Origin: Bryobacterales bacterium
GTDB lineage: Bacteria; Acidobacteriota; Terriglobia; Bryobacterales; Bryobacteraceae
NCBI GenBank assembly: GCA_020847045.1
Contig: JADLCT010000043.1
Span: 32,967 to 96,966 of the forward strand
Length of the DNA stretch: 64,000 nucleotides
Direction: 5' to 3'
Position 1 is the first letter of the stretch, and each line of letters starts with the position of its first letter. Made by a program: the position numbers and the translations under genes. This document shows, piece after piece, positions 17,386-26,047 of the stretch. The notes beneath the pieces are model-generated. The model ran no database searches and was not told the origin of the DNA. It saw only the letters and a list, made by a program, of their open reading frames with translations.

Positions 17386-17745
17386 CTACGATGCCGCGTG
17401 CAACGGCGGTTCGTGCCGGTCCAGGAGGGCGTGCAACAGGTGCAGCGCTCCGGGCAGTGCGATGACGCCGGCCACGCGCCAGTCCGACAGTCCCGTCAGC
17501 AGGCAGAACAATCCCAGTGCGATCAGCGACGTCGCGGCAGCGCCGAGTTCGTGGCGCAGGCCGTACACGGGAGCGCAGCACGCCACGGTGATGAGCAGGA
17601 TTCCGAACCACTCGCGCACGCCCGACGGAGCCCCGGCGTGCGGGGCCAGAATCTCGCCCATCACGAACAAGAGAAAGATGCCAGCCACGCTAAAAGAACC
17701 CCAATCGGCGAGCCTGCCGAGAACACGAACGGCTGTACGGTGCAT
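17386..17745 (-). CDS. Small integral membrane protein of unknown function
   Basis: The 119 residues form four hydrophobic segments (about 16-32, 46-62, 66-84 and 88-107) with a charged N-terminus (MHRTAVRVLGRLADW) and a His-rich C-terminus. I do not recognise a named family; the pattern resembles short four-TM proteins annotated only as hypothetical. It lies between the beta-lactamase-like and PpiC genes on the same strand with gaps of about 70 bp, so it may be independently expressed. Confidence 0.7.
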   Translation of the reverse strand: MHRTAVRVLGRLADWGSFSVAGIFLLFVMGEILAPHAGAPSGVREWFGILLITVACCAPVYGLRHELGAAATSLIALGLFCLLTGLSDWRVAGVIALPGALHLLHALLDRHEPPLHAAS

Positions 17746-17813
17746 GAACGCCTCCTGCTTCCATTCCGCCTCTCCAGGCGGCCGGTGTCAAGGGTGGCGG
17801 GCGGGGGCGTGTG

Positions 17814-18713
17814 CTATTCCCCGGCCTGCGCCGGGCGCGCCTGCGAATAGCCCCGGCGCGGAATCAGCCTGTCCATCTCGACAATCAGCCTGGGCAGCGC
17901 CTCGCCGCCCTTGGGGTCCTTCATCAACGCCACGGCGATGTAGCGTTTGCCGTCGGCCTCCACCAGCGCGGCGTCGCAATGGGAATCCTTCCATGTGCCC
18001 GATTTGCGGTAGATCTCGCGGTAGCCGGGCAGCCGCTCCAACCCCTTGACGAACTTGTGGTGGATGCCCGGATTGGACATCAACGTCTTCATTTCGGCGC
18101 TGTACTGCGCGCTGACCAGTTCGCCGCGGTCCAGCATCAGGAAAAATCGCGCCACCTGGAGTGCCGTCGCCCCATGCGAGAGGTTGTGCAACGGGTCGCG
18201 CTTCCAGTGGTCGTTCGGACCGCCATAGGCTTTCCCGATCCACAGTCCGCCGTTCACCTCCGGGTCATAGAGCTTATAGCGCGACGAGGTGAGGGTGCGG
18301 GCAATGAAGTCGAAACCGATGGCGTGCACGGCGCGCGAGGCGTCGGTGTTGGAAGAAAACCGCACCATCCGGGCGAGCATGTCGCGCACCTGTGGCGTAT
18401 AGGAGAGCAATCCTTCGCGAATGGCCTCAAACCCGGCCAGAAGGATAGCTATTTTGGGCAGCGACGCCGCGTATAACATATCGGAGTCGTTCAGCCCGGC
18501 GTAACGCGGCCGCGACTGGTCGGTTACGTCGATCAGCGCCAGGCCCAGGCGGTGCTCGGCCAGAGGCTTTTCCAAACCGAGGCGCAGAACGGCGTCACGG
18601 AGCGAGCGCTGCAACTGCTGATCGGTTCGGGGAAGTTCGGGTCCTTCGGCCTGCATCCGGGGGAGTGTGATGGAAAGCAGAAGGGCCAGTGCGATGCGTT
18701 GTGACATTCTCAT
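17814..18713 (-). CDS. Exported class A beta-lactamase-like serine hydrolase
   Basis: The 299-residue protein has a signal peptide and the class A beta-lactamase/PBP fold motifs: SLPK (nucleophile Ser84, general-base Lys87), SNT at 121-123 in the place of SDN, and KSGT near residue 235 in the place of KTG. The omega-loop Glu typical of true beta-lactamases is not evident, so a DD-peptidase or esterase-like role is as likely as antibiotic hydrolysis. I chose the ATG at 18713, with AAGGA 8 nt upstream. It is divergent from the PhoD gene. Confidence 0.85.
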   Translation of the reverse strand: MRMSQRIALALLLSITLPRMQAEGPELPRTDQQLQRSLRDAVLRLGLEKPLAEHRLGLALIDVTDQSRPRYAGLNDSDMLYAASLPKIAILLAGFEAIREGLLSYTPQVRDMLARMVRFSSNTDASRAVHAIGFDFIARTLTSSRYKLYDPEVNGGLWIGKAYGGPNDHWKRDPLHNLSHGATALQVARFFLMLDRGELVSAQYSAEMKTLMSNPGIHHKFVKGLERLPGYREIYRKSGTWKDSHCDAALVEADGKRYIAVALMKDPKGGEALPRLIVEMDRLIPRRGYSQARPAQAGE

Positions 18714-18725
18714 CGGCAATTTCCT

Positions 18726-18732
18726 TATTATA
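18726..18732. promoter_or_regulatory. Overlapping divergent -10 boxes (TATTAT plus, TATAAT minus)
   Basis: The plus strand reads TATTAT at 18726-18731, 8 nt before the ATG at 18740. The minus strand reads TATAAT at 18732-18727, 13 nt before the ATG at 18713. The whole divergent gap is 26 bp. Confidence 0.45.
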
Positions 18733-18739
18733 GCGGGAG

Positions 18740-20296
18740 ATGGATGGCTTGCACGGACGGTCTATGACAAGACGGAGAGCGCTACGGAATTTGGTAGCGG
18801 CGGGGCCGGCCACGGCTGTCCTCGGCGCGCCCGCCGTGGTGACCGCGGAAAGCCTGCGCCCGGCCATGCCCTGCGGGGTGATGGTGGGGGATCCGGTCTC
18901 GGGAGAGGTGTCGAATTCTGTCGTACTGTGGAGCCGGACAGACCGGCCGGCGGCGATGGAGGTTGAGTACGCGCGGCGGCCCGATTTCCAGGGAGCCATC
19001 CGGCTGAACGGGCCCATGGCCCGGCCGGAGCAGGGCTACACGGTCCGCCTGGAGTTGACGGGACTGGGGCCGGGCGCCGACTACTTCTATCGCGTCCGGT
19101 TCGCCCGCGGCGCGGCGCGCAGCGAACCTTTCACAGGGCGGTTCCGGACGCCGGGCGGCATGGTGGAGGCCCGCCCGCGCGGGGTGCGCCTGCTGTGGAG
19201 CGGCGACACCTGCGGGCAGGGCTACGGCATCAACCCGGACTGGGGCGGCATGCGGATCTACGAAGCCATGCGGCAGCGGCAGCCCGACTTTTTCATCCAC
19301 TCGGGCGATACGATTTATGCCGACAACCCGGTTCCCCGCGAAATCCAGTTGCCCGGCGGCCAGGTGTGGCGCAACGTTGTGACCGAGGCCAAGAGCCGCG
19401 CGGCGCGCAGCGTGGAGGATTTCCGCGGCGCCTACGATTACAACTTCCTGGACGCCAACTTGCGGCGGTTTCACGCCGAGGTGCCGCAGGTGTGGCAATG
19501 GGACGACCACGAGTTCCGCAACAACTGGTCGCCAGGCAGCTTTTCGGAGGGCGCGGCGGCGGGCAGCGCGGCGGCGCGGCAGGCTTTTTGCGAGTATGCG
19601 CCGATGCGCGTGCGTCCGGGCGTGCGGCGGATTTTTCGCAAGATCAGCTACGGCCCGTTGGTGGACGTATTCGTGATCGACATGCGCAGCTATCGTGCGG
19701 CCAACACATATAACCGGCAGACGGCGGAGGGTCCGGAGACGGTGTTTTTGGGCTCGGAGCAGATGCGGTGGCTGGAACACGTGGTGCCCGCCTCGCGGGC
19801 GCGCTGGAAGGTGATCGCCTCGGACATGCCGCTTGGTCTGCTGGTGGGCGATGGGAAGGATGAGCAGGGGCGGGCGCGATGGGAGGCCGTGGCCAATGGC
19901 GATGGCCCGGCGCTGGGGCGCGAGTTGGAGGTGGCCCGCCTGCTGGCCGCCTGGAAAAAGGCGCGCGTGAGCAATGCCGTCTGGCTGACCGCCGACGTGC
20001 ACTACACGGCGGCGCATTATTATTCGCCCGAACGCGCCCGTTTCACCGGGTTCGATCCGTTCTGGGAGTTCGTCAGCGGACCCTTGAATGCCGGAACCTT
20101 TGGCCCGGGGGCGCTCGACGGTACCTTCGGGCCGGAGGTGGTGTTCGCCAAGGCGCCGCCGAAGGGGCAATCAAACCTTCCGCCCAGCGCGGGCTACCAG
20201 TTCTTCGGTGAACTGGAGGCCGGCGGCGCGGGCGGTTTGAAGGTAATCCTGCGCGACCTGACCGGCGCCTCGCTGTGGGAACGCGAACTGGGCTAG
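18740..20296 (+). CDS. Tat-exported PhoD-like alkaline phosphatase
   Basis: This 518-residue metallophosphatase has a Tat-type signal (TRRRALRNLVAAGPATAVLG) and then a Fn3-like N-terminal domain of PhoD proteins (CGVMVGDPVSGEVSNSVVLW). The catalytic domain shows the metal-site motifs WSGDTCGQG, HSGDTIYADNP, WDDHEF and TADVHYTAAHYY. PhoD enzymes release phosphate from mono- and diesters. The ATG at 18740 is supported by a -10-like box 8 nt upstream; an in-frame ATG at 18764, right at the twin-arginine motif, is the alternative. A second PhoD homologue sits at 48134-49594. Confidence 0.9.
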   Translation: MDGLHGRSMTRRRALRNLVAAGPATAVLGAPAVVTAESLRPAMPCGVMVGDPVSGEVSNSVVLWSRTDRPAAMEVEYARRPDFQGAIRLNGPMARPEQGYTVRLELTGLGPGADYFYRVRFARGAARSEPFTGRFRTPGGMVEARPRGVRLLWSGDTCGQGYGINPDWGGMRIYEAMRQRQPDFFIHSGDTIYADNPVPREIQLPGGQVWRNVVTEAKSRAARSVEDFRGAYDYNFLDANLRRFHAEVPQVWQWDDHEFRNNWSPGSFSEGAAAGSAAARQAFCEYAPMRVRPGVRRIFRKISYGPLVDVFVIDMRSYRAANTYNRQTAEGPETVFLGSEQMRWLEHVVPASRARWKVIASDMPLGLLVGDGKDEQGRARWEAVANGDGPALGRELEVARLLAAWKKARVSNAVWLTADVHYTAAHYYSPERARFTGFDPFWEFVSGPLNAGTFGPGALDGTFGPEVVFAKAPPKGQSNLPPSAGYQFFGELEAGGAGGLKVILRDLTGASLWERELG

Positions 20297-20319
20297 CGCG
20301 GGTTGAGCGTCAGGGAGAG

Positions 20320-20868
20320 TCAGCGTTCCACGCCCGGCTTCAGCACGGCGATGTAGGGCAAATTGCGGTAGCGCTGTTTGTGGTCGAGGCCGCAGCCGAC
20401 AACGAAGTGATCGGGAATTTCAAAACAGCGAAACTCGATGGGCAGCGGAACCAGCCGGCGTGACGTGCGATCAAGCATCGTGCAGATGCCCAGCGAATTG
20501 GGCGCGCGCCCGGCCAGCGTCTGCAGAAGATAGCGCGCCGTGAGTCCCGAATCGACGATGTCCTCCACCAGCAGTACGTCCTCGCCCTCGATGGGTTCGT
20601 CGAGATCCTTGGCGATGCGAACCAGGCCGTGCGCGCCGTGCGCCGCCGAGAAGCTGGAGATGGCCAGGAAGTCGATCTTCACGGGAATGGTCAACGCCCG
20701 CGTGAGCGCGGTGAGGAAGTAGACCGAGCCCTTCAGCACGCCGATCATCTTCAAATCGCGGCCGCTGTAGCGCTCGTCGATGGCTGCGGCGGTTTCGCGG
20801 ATGCGCGCATGCACCTGGTCCTCGGTGAACAGCACCCGTTCCACGGGCGGCGTGGCGGGAGTGCTCAC
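20320..20868 (-). CDS. hpt: Hypoxanthine phosphoribosyltransferase
   Basis: The 182-residue purine-salvage enzyme converts hypoxanthine or guanine plus PRPP to IMP or GMP. The PRPP-binding signature VLLVEDIVDSGLT lies at about 98-110, the flexible-loop start FLAISSF at 67-73, and the family IGVLKGSVYFL earlier. The start is a GTG at 20868 that overlaps the TGA of the upstream gene (GTGA), so translation depends on that gene. The longer in-frame ATG upstream lies inside the preceding gene and adds residues foreign to the family. Confidence 0.94.
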   Translation of the reverse strand: MSTPATPPVERVLFTEDQVHARIRETAAAIDERYSGRDLKMIGVLKGSVYFLTALTRALTIPVKIDFLAISSFSAAHGAHGLVRIAKDLDEPIEGEDVLLVEDIVDSGLTARYLLQTLAGRAPNSLGICTMLDRTSRRLVPLPIEFRCFEIPDHFVVGCGLDHKQRYRNLPYIAVLKPGVER

Positions 20869-21818
20869 GCCGACAGCACCTGTTCGCTCAGCCCATGCTT
20901 GAAGACGAGATTCTGGAAATCCTTCTGGTAGAAGACCTGGATGTTGATGCCGGGGTAGAGGCTGCGCAGGCGTTTCACCTTGCGGTTCTTGCGCGTGACA
21001 TGAGCCTGCTTCATGGTGGTGAGCTCGACGTAGAGATCCAGCTCCGGCAGGTAGAAGTCCGGCGTGAAGAACTCGGTGGGTTTGCCCGCCTTGTCCCATT
21101 CGACGGCGAAGCTTTTGGGTTCGTACTCCCAGGCGATGCGGTAGAAGTCGAGCAGGTTGGCGAACACCTGCTCGCTGCGATGGGCGAAGGGGCGTGAGAC
21201 CAGCGCCGCCTTGCCTGCCGGCGTAAGGCCGTGGCGCGAGAACTGCAACCGCATTTCGAACTGCAGCTCAGCCTCGCGCTCCGGCGGCAGCAGGCCGTGC
21301 CGGAGAAGGCCCTGCGCGTAGGCGGCGCCTTCGATCAGGTCGACGATCTGATCGGGCTCGAGCGTTTCGGCGTTGGCGATCAGGTCGTAGCGGTCCGGCG
21401 GGAGGGTGGCGCGGCCGAAGCAGCGTTTGAGGGTCTGTTCCCGCTGGCCTTCCAGTTGCGCAAGCAGGGCGCGCGCGGCTTCACGCTCCAGGTGGTCGTC
21501 GAGCATGAGATTGCCGAGGCGGAAGCGTTCGGCGGCCACAACGCAGACGCGCAGCGAGGCCGGGAAGCGCGGGACAATCTGTTCGACGCCGGGTGAGGCC
21601 ACGCAGAGATGGTGCCGGCGGGCGAGTTGCGCCAGCAGGTAGGTGAGGGCGTGTGGCAGGGCCTTGGCCGGGATGGCGGCTTCCGAGCCGAACTCATCGT
21701 TCAGAAGCTGGCGCAGCTTGGCTTCGGTGATCAACTCCAGTTGGAGCCGTTGCGCGGTGAGCCGCGCAAGCTGGTCCACGCGGCAACCGGGCTGGCCGGC
21801 AATTGCGATGACCGCCAT
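20865..21818 (-). CDS. Cytidylate-kinase-like protein fused to a restriction-nuclease-like domain
   Basis: This 317-residue protein begins like cytidylate-kinase-like proteins (AVIAIAGQPGCRVDQLARLT, then AQRLQLELITEAKL). Its P-loop lacks the GK[ST] core (GQPGCRVDQ), so phosphoryl transfer is doubtful. From about residue 230 it changes to a segment reading FFTPDFYLPELDLYVELT, then RKNRKVKRLRSLYPGINIQVF. This resembles the PD-(D/E)xK nuclease core with ELT in the place of ExK. Both domain calls are by eye. Its stop overlaps the hpt start, so the two are made together. TATCAT 9 nt before the ATG is a possible -10. The function is unknown. Confidence 0.75.
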   Translation of the reverse strand: MAVIAIAGQPGCRVDQLARLTAQRLQLELITEAKLRQLLNDEFGSEAAIPAKALPHALTYLLAQLARRHHLCVASPGVEQIVPRFPASLRVCVVAAERFRLGNLMLDDHLEREAARALLAQLEGQREQTLKRCFGRATLPPDRYDLIANAETLEPDQIVDLIEGAAYAQGLLRHGLLPPEREAELQFEMRLQFSRHGLTPAGKAALVSRPFAHRSEQVFANLLDFYRIAWEYEPKSFAVEWDKAGKPTEFFTPDFYLPELDLYVELTTMKQAHVTRKNRKVKRLRSLYPGINIQVFYQKDFQNLVFKHGLSEQVLSA

Positions 21819-21827
21819 TCATTGTTG

Positions 21828-21833
21828 ATGATA
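21828..21833 (-). promoter_or_regulatory. -10-like hexamer TATCAT for the kinase-like/hpt unit
   Basis: TATCAT lies 9 nt before the ATG at 21818. No ribosome-binding site is seen in the intervening bases. Confidence 0.4.
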
Positions 21834-21885
21834 GCGTGCGGGGGGCGCTGGGTGAAGCGCGCAAGGCGTGTCATGCTGAAGGATC

Positions 21886-23571
21886 ATGCGAATGACACGG
21901 CGGTCTCTTTGGCAGGCGGCGGCAAGCACGCTGGCGATCCCCCGGTGGGCTCTGGGCGCGCGGAGCATGCGCTTCGACGTGGCGGTGATTGGCGGCGGCG
22001 TGGGCGGCTGCGCGGCGGCGCTGGCGGCGTGCCGGGCGGGACGGCGCGTTGTGATGACCGAGGAGACGGCCTGGATTGGCGGACAGTTGACCAGCCAGGG
22101 CGTGCCGCCCGACGAGCATCCCTGGATCGAGCAGTTCGGCGGCACGCTGGCCTACCGGAACTACCGCGCGGCCGTGCGGCAGTACTATCGCGACCATTAC
22201 GCCTTGACGCCGGAGGCGCGCGCGAACACGCTGCTGAATCCCGGCGGCGGAAGCGTCTCGCGGCTGACGCATGAGCCCAGGGTGTCGCTGGCGGTGCTGG
22301 AGGCCATGCTGGCGCCCTATGTGTCGGGCGGGCAACTGCTGGTCCTGCTGCGCCATGTTCCGGTGCGCGCCGGCGTGGAGGGCGCCATCGTGCGCGCCGT
22401 GACCGTGCGCGGCGAAGGCGGCGACCGGACGCTGGAGGCCTCCTATTTCATCGACGCCACCGAGCAGGGCGACCTGCTGCCGCTTACGCGCACCGAGTAT
22501 GTGACGGGCTTCGAATCACGGAAGAAAACCGGCGAGCTGCACGCGCCCGATGAGGCGCAGCCGGCCAACATCCAGTCATTCACCGTGTGCTTCGCCATGG
22601 ACTACCTGAAGGGCGAGGACCACACCATCGAGCGGCCGGAGGAGTACGCGTTCTGGCGCGATTACATGCCGTCGCTGCGTCCGGTGAACTGGCCGGACAA
22701 GCTGCTGAGCTGGTCGATGAGCAACCCGCAGACGCTCGCACGGCGGCCGGTGTTCTTCACTCCGGAAGTGGATTCGCCGCAGCCGCCTGGGCTGAACCTG
22801 TTCCTCTACCGGCGGATCGCCAACCGGAGGAACCATGCGGCCGGGGCCTATGGAAGCGACATCACGCTGGTGAACTGGCCACAGAACGATTACTGGCTGG
22901 GGAACCTGCATGAGGTGAGCCAGGAGGAGGCGGCGCGGCATCTGAAACGCGGAAAACAATTAAGCCTTTCTTTGTTGTATTGGATGCAGACCGAGGCGCC
23001 CCGTCCGGACGGCGGCGCGGGTTGGAAGGGCCTGCGTTTGCGGGGCGATGTAATGGGCAGCGGCGACGGCCTGGCGCTGTATCCCTACATTCGCGAGTCG
23101 CGGCGGATTGAGGCCGAGTTCACCGTGGTCGAGGAGCATGTAGGCACCGAGGCGCGGATGAAGGCGACGGGGAAGAAGCGCGAGGAGGTAACCGCGGAAG
23201 TGTTCGCCGATTCGGTGGGCGTGGGAAGCTACCGCATTGATCTCCACCCGAGCTCGGGCGGCGACAACTACATCGACGTCAGCTCGCTGCCCTTCCAGAT
23301 TCCGCTGGGCTCGCTGATTCCCCGGCGCGTGGAGAACCTGCTGCCGGCTTCGAAAAATCTGGGTGTGACGCACATCACCAACGGCTGTTACCGGCTGCAT
23401 CCGGTGGAGTGGAACATTGGCGAGTCGGCCGGAGCGCTGGCGGCGCACGCGCTGGCAACGGGCGCGCGGCCGCGCGCCGTGCGGGCCGACGCGAAGAAGC
23501 TGGCGGCGTTCCAGCGCGAGCTGGAGGCCCACGGCGTGGAGCTGCACTGGCCGCGCATCACGCCGCGGTGA
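21886..23571 (+). CDS. Exported FAD-dependent oxidoreductase
   Basis: The 561-residue protein begins with a twin-arginine-like leader (MRMTRRSLWQAAASTLAIP). It then has the dinucleotide-binding motif DVAVIGGGVGGCAAALAACRAG at residues 31-52, the ETAWIGGQLTSQG segment, YFIDATEQGDLLPL and a C-terminal cap. This matches the FAD-dependent family in which secreted Acidobacteriota and Planctomycetota members are common and mostly uncharacterised. The substrate is unknown. GAAGGA sits 3 nt upstream of the ATG. The gene is divergent from the kinase-like gene (67 bp) and convergent with the M28 peptidase (12 bp). Confidence 0.88.
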   Translation: MRMTRRSLWQAAASTLAIPRWALGARSMRFDVAVIGGGVGGCAAALAACRAGRRVVMTEETAWIGGQLTSQGVPPDEHPWIEQFGGTLAYRNYRAAVRQYYRDHYALTPEARANTLLNPGGGSVSRLTHEPRVSLAVLEAMLAPYVSGGQLLVLLRHVPVRAGVEGAIVRAVTVRGEGGDRTLEASYFIDATEQGDLLPLTRTEYVTGFESRKKTGELHAPDEAQPANIQSFTVCFAMDYLKGEDHTIERPEEYAFWRDYMPSLRPVNWPDKLLSWSMSNPQTLARRPVFFTPEVDSPQPPGLNLFLYRRIANRRNHAAGAYGSDITLVNWPQNDYWLGNLHEVSQEEAARHLKRGKQLSLSLLYWMQTEAPRPDGGAGWKGLRLRGDVMGSGDGLALYPYIRESRRIEAEFTVVEEHVGTEARMKATGKKREEVTAEVFADSVGVGSYRIDLHPSSGGDNYIDVSSLPFQIPLGSLIPRRVENLLPASKNLGVTHITNGCYRLHPVEWNIGESAGALAAHALATGARPRAVRADAKKLAAFQRELEAHGVELHWPRITPR

Positions 23572-23583
23572 TCACCGGCCGGA

Positions 23584-25050
23584 CTATTGCGGCGGAGGGT
23601 TGTGCGTCCCGGGCGCAGTGGAGGGAGACGCCGATTTGCGGCGTTCGGCCTGGCGTTCGGCATAGCGCTGCACGGAGGGTTCATGCGGGCTCCACGTGGG
23701 CTCCTCGGGCGAGTTGGCCAACCGGAGCGCGGCCAGTGTGGCGATCCGCGCGGCCAGTTGCATGTTCGCGTAGTCGAGTTTTTGCCATTCGTCGCCGGGC
23801 GCGTGGTAGTCGGCGAAGGAGAAACCGGGCGTGAGCGTGTGGGCGGGAATGCCCTGCAGGGCGAAGGGGAGATTGTCGCTGCGGGAGAAGAACTCCTCGT
23901 TGCCCTGACGATTGACGAAATAGACGGCGCCCAGATCCGTGGTGGCCTGCCGGACGGCATCGGTGACGGTGGAAAAGCCCGAACCCGTGATGGTCATCTG
24001 GCCGGGCCGCGTGTATTCGCCCTCCTCCGTGCGGCCGAACATTTCAAAGTTCAGGTTGGCCACGGTGCGCTCCAGCGGCCACAACGGATGCTTCACATAA
24101 TGTTTTGAGCCGAGCATTCCTTTCTCCTCGCCGACGAAGGCGATAAACAGAATGCTGCGCTTGGGCCGTTCGGGCAGCGAGGCCAGCGCGCGCGCGGACT
24201 CCAGCAGCACGGCGACGCCGGAGGCATCGTCGTTGGCCCCGTTCAGAATGGGGTCGGCGGCCTTGTCCGGACGGAGGCCCTCGTGGTCGTAGTGGGCGGT
24301 AAGAACCAGTGCGGTGCCCGCCAGCGCGGGATCGCCGCCGCGCAGCAGGGCGGCCACGTTCCAAAGGCGGGCCGGCGTGCGGATGGCCGGTGGCATGTGG
24401 AAGCTGGCCGTGGTGGCTTGAGCGGCCAGGGCCGCCGCCGGGCCCGTAAGAATGACGTAGACGTAGCTGCCGCGAGGCGGGTCGTTGGGGGTAATCAAGG
24501 CGCGTGGCTGGAAGACGCCGGCTTTGCGCAGCGTGTCGTGCTCATCGGGAATCAGGACGACGGCCGGGGGCGCGTTGCGCAGTACGCGGATGGCGCCGGC
24601 GATGGTGGACGGCTTGGCCGACTCCAGCCGCACGATGCGGCCTTCGGTTTCGCCGGGGGCCAGGTTGGCGATGGCGCCTTCGGCGTCGATGGAGCCGCCG
24701 GGGGTGACGCGGAAAAACTTCGGGTCCACGGGCGCGCCGTCCAGCGACAGCGTGATGCCGGTGGGGGCTGATTCGAGCAGCTCCCAATGAATGGTCTGGA
24801 AGTAGCCGTTGTCTCCCATGGGTTCCAGATCGAGAGCCCGGAAGCGCGAAGCGATATATTCGGCGGCGATGTCGAGACCGCGCGAAGGCGAGTCGCGGCC
24901 TTCCAGCAGGTCGCTGGCGAGAAAGGAGACATGTCCGCGCAGATGTGCGGCCGTGATGGATTCCAGCGCCGGAGGCAGGGCGGGAGGCTGCGTGGACTGG
25001 GCGGCGGCGGCCGCGCACAGGAGAACGGCGCACAGGCCGCGGGAACGCAT
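23584..25050 (-). CDS. Exported M28 family metallopeptidase with PA domain
   Basis: The 488 residues start with a signal peptide (MRSRGLCAVLLCAAAAAQS). A protease-associated-type insert (about 110-220) is followed by the M28 dizinc site: LTAHYDHEGL, GANDDASGVAVLLE, FVGEEKGMLGS with the catalytic Glu pair, and a distal His in GIPAHTLTPG. It should be an aminopeptidase or peptide hydrolase acting outside the cytoplasm. The ATG at 25050 is chosen because the longer in-frame start lies far upstream of the signal peptide. It lies behind the HupE-like gene on the same strand. Confidence 0.9.
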   Translation of the reverse strand: MRSRGLCAVLLCAAAAAQSTQPPALPPALESITAAHLRGHVSFLASDLLEGRDSPSRGLDIAAEYIASRFRALDLEPMGDNGYFQTIHWELLESAPTGITLSLDGAPVDPKFFRVTPGGSIDAEGAIANLAPGETEGRIVRLESAKPSTIAGAIRVLRNAPPAVVLIPDEHDTLRKAGVFQPRALITPNDPPRGSYVYVILTGPAAALAAQATTASFHMPPAIRTPARLWNVAALLRGGDPALAGTALVLTAHYDHEGLRPDKAADPILNGANDDASGVAVLLESARALASLPERPKRSILFIAFVGEEKGMLGSKHYVKHPLWPLERTVANLNFEMFGRTEEGEYTRPGQMTITGSGFSTVTDAVRQATTDLGAVYFVNRQGNEEFFSRSDNLPFALQGIPAHTLTPGFSFADYHAPGDEWQKLDYANMQLAARIATLAALRLANSPEEPTWSPHEPSVQRYAERQAERRKSASPSTAPGTHNPPPQ

Positions 25051-25102
25051 GACACCATGATGGCCGATGGGCCATGGCCGGGTCCAGCGGGGCGGCTCCT
25101 CG

Positions 25103-26047
25103 TCAGCCCGCCAGACGCCAGGCGAACCAGACGAGGCCGGTGGCCAGCAGCGCCCACGACAGGAAGCGGGGCTGGCCGAGGCGGCGGGCCAGGGCCGTGA
25201 GTGCGGCCAGCAGGAGCGCGGCGGCCAGCGTGGCGCCAGCGAGCACCATGGGGAGAGAGTAATCGGCCGCGATCTGAAACTGCGCCAGGCCGAGGCCGTG
25301 AAACGCTCCAAGGATGGCGACGATCAGCCAGCGCGCGCGCGAGCGGGGCAGAAAGAGAATCTCCACGCCGAGATAGGCGATGGTGAGCGCAGCGGCCATT
25401 TCGAGGAAGCGCGGAGGCAGTTGCATGGCCTTTGCGCCGAACCAGTGGGCGGCGGCGGATTCTCCGGCGGCGAAGGCCAGCCAGAGGATTATGGTTTCAC
25501 CCCACGATGCGGCGGCCAGCGCGATGCCGAGCAGAAAGAGCCACTGCCACGGTGAGCTGAGCGTGCGCCAGGCCGCGCCGCCCGATTGGCGCACGGCAAT
25601 TTCGGAGCGCGTCAGCGGACGGAAGCGAAGTTCTGCCTCCGGGAAGGAGAGATCGAGCACCACCTGTTCAAACTTGCCTTCGCGCGTGGCCCGGAGAATG
25701 TGGACATGGTTGGGGACGGTGGCCGAAGGAAGCGTGGAACGGACCGTGAGCAGGTCGGGCGGGGCGGGGAACTGGTAGGTGGCCGTGCACAGCAACGCAT
25801 TTTCCGCTTCGATAACGCGGCAGTTTTCCACGGTGCGCGTGGGGATGGTATCGCCCGAGCGGAATTGGACCTGCGCCAGCAGGTTGAGCCCGCGCGCGGG
25901 GTCGGGCACTTCGTACAGGGGGATGCGCAGTTCGTAGCGCAGTTGCGCGCCTTCGATCAGGGCCTCGCCTGTGGAGATGGAGACCACGTGGGCAGCCACG
26001 GGCAGCGTGGCCAGCAGCGCGACACAGCAGGGAGCGGCCCGTTTCAT
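25103..26047 (-). CDS. HupE/UreJ-like membrane protein
   Basis: The 314-residue protein has a signal peptide, an extracytoplasmic beta-rich domain of about 140 residues and then seven TM segments. The last part contains AILGAFHGLGLAQF, the His-containing motif shared by HupE/UreJ-2 proteins. Family members are suspected metal (nickel) permeases or accessory proteins, without firm evidence for this subfamily. Its start overlaps the stop of the AI-2E-family gene (ATGA), so the two are coupled. No urease or hydrogenase gene is in the window. Confidence 0.82.
   Translation of the reverse strand: MKRAAPCCVALLATLPVAAHVVSISTGEALIEGAQLRYELRIPLYEVPDPARGLNLLAQVQFRSGDTIPTRTVENCRVIEAENALLCTATYQFPAPPDLLTVRSTLPSATVPNHVHILRATREGKFEQVVLDLSFPEAELRFRPLTRSEIAVRQSGGAAWRTLSSPWQWLFLLGIALAAASWGETIILWLAFAAGESAAAHWFGAKAMQLPPRFLEMAAALTIAYLGVEILFLPRSRARWLIVAILGAFHGLGLAQFQIAADYSLPMVLAGATLAAALLLAALTALARRLGQPRFLSWALLATGLVWFAWRLAG

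Noticed and set aside
17814..18713. Calling the serine hydrolase an antibiotic-resistance beta-lactamase
   Set aside because: SxxK and KSG motifs are present, but the omega-loop Glu is not evident and SDN is SNT, so resistance cannot be claimed.
25103..26047. Evidence for a urease or hydrogenase locus from the HupE/UreJ-like gene
   Set aside because: No urease or hydrogenase structural gene lies nearby; this subfamily is common without them.
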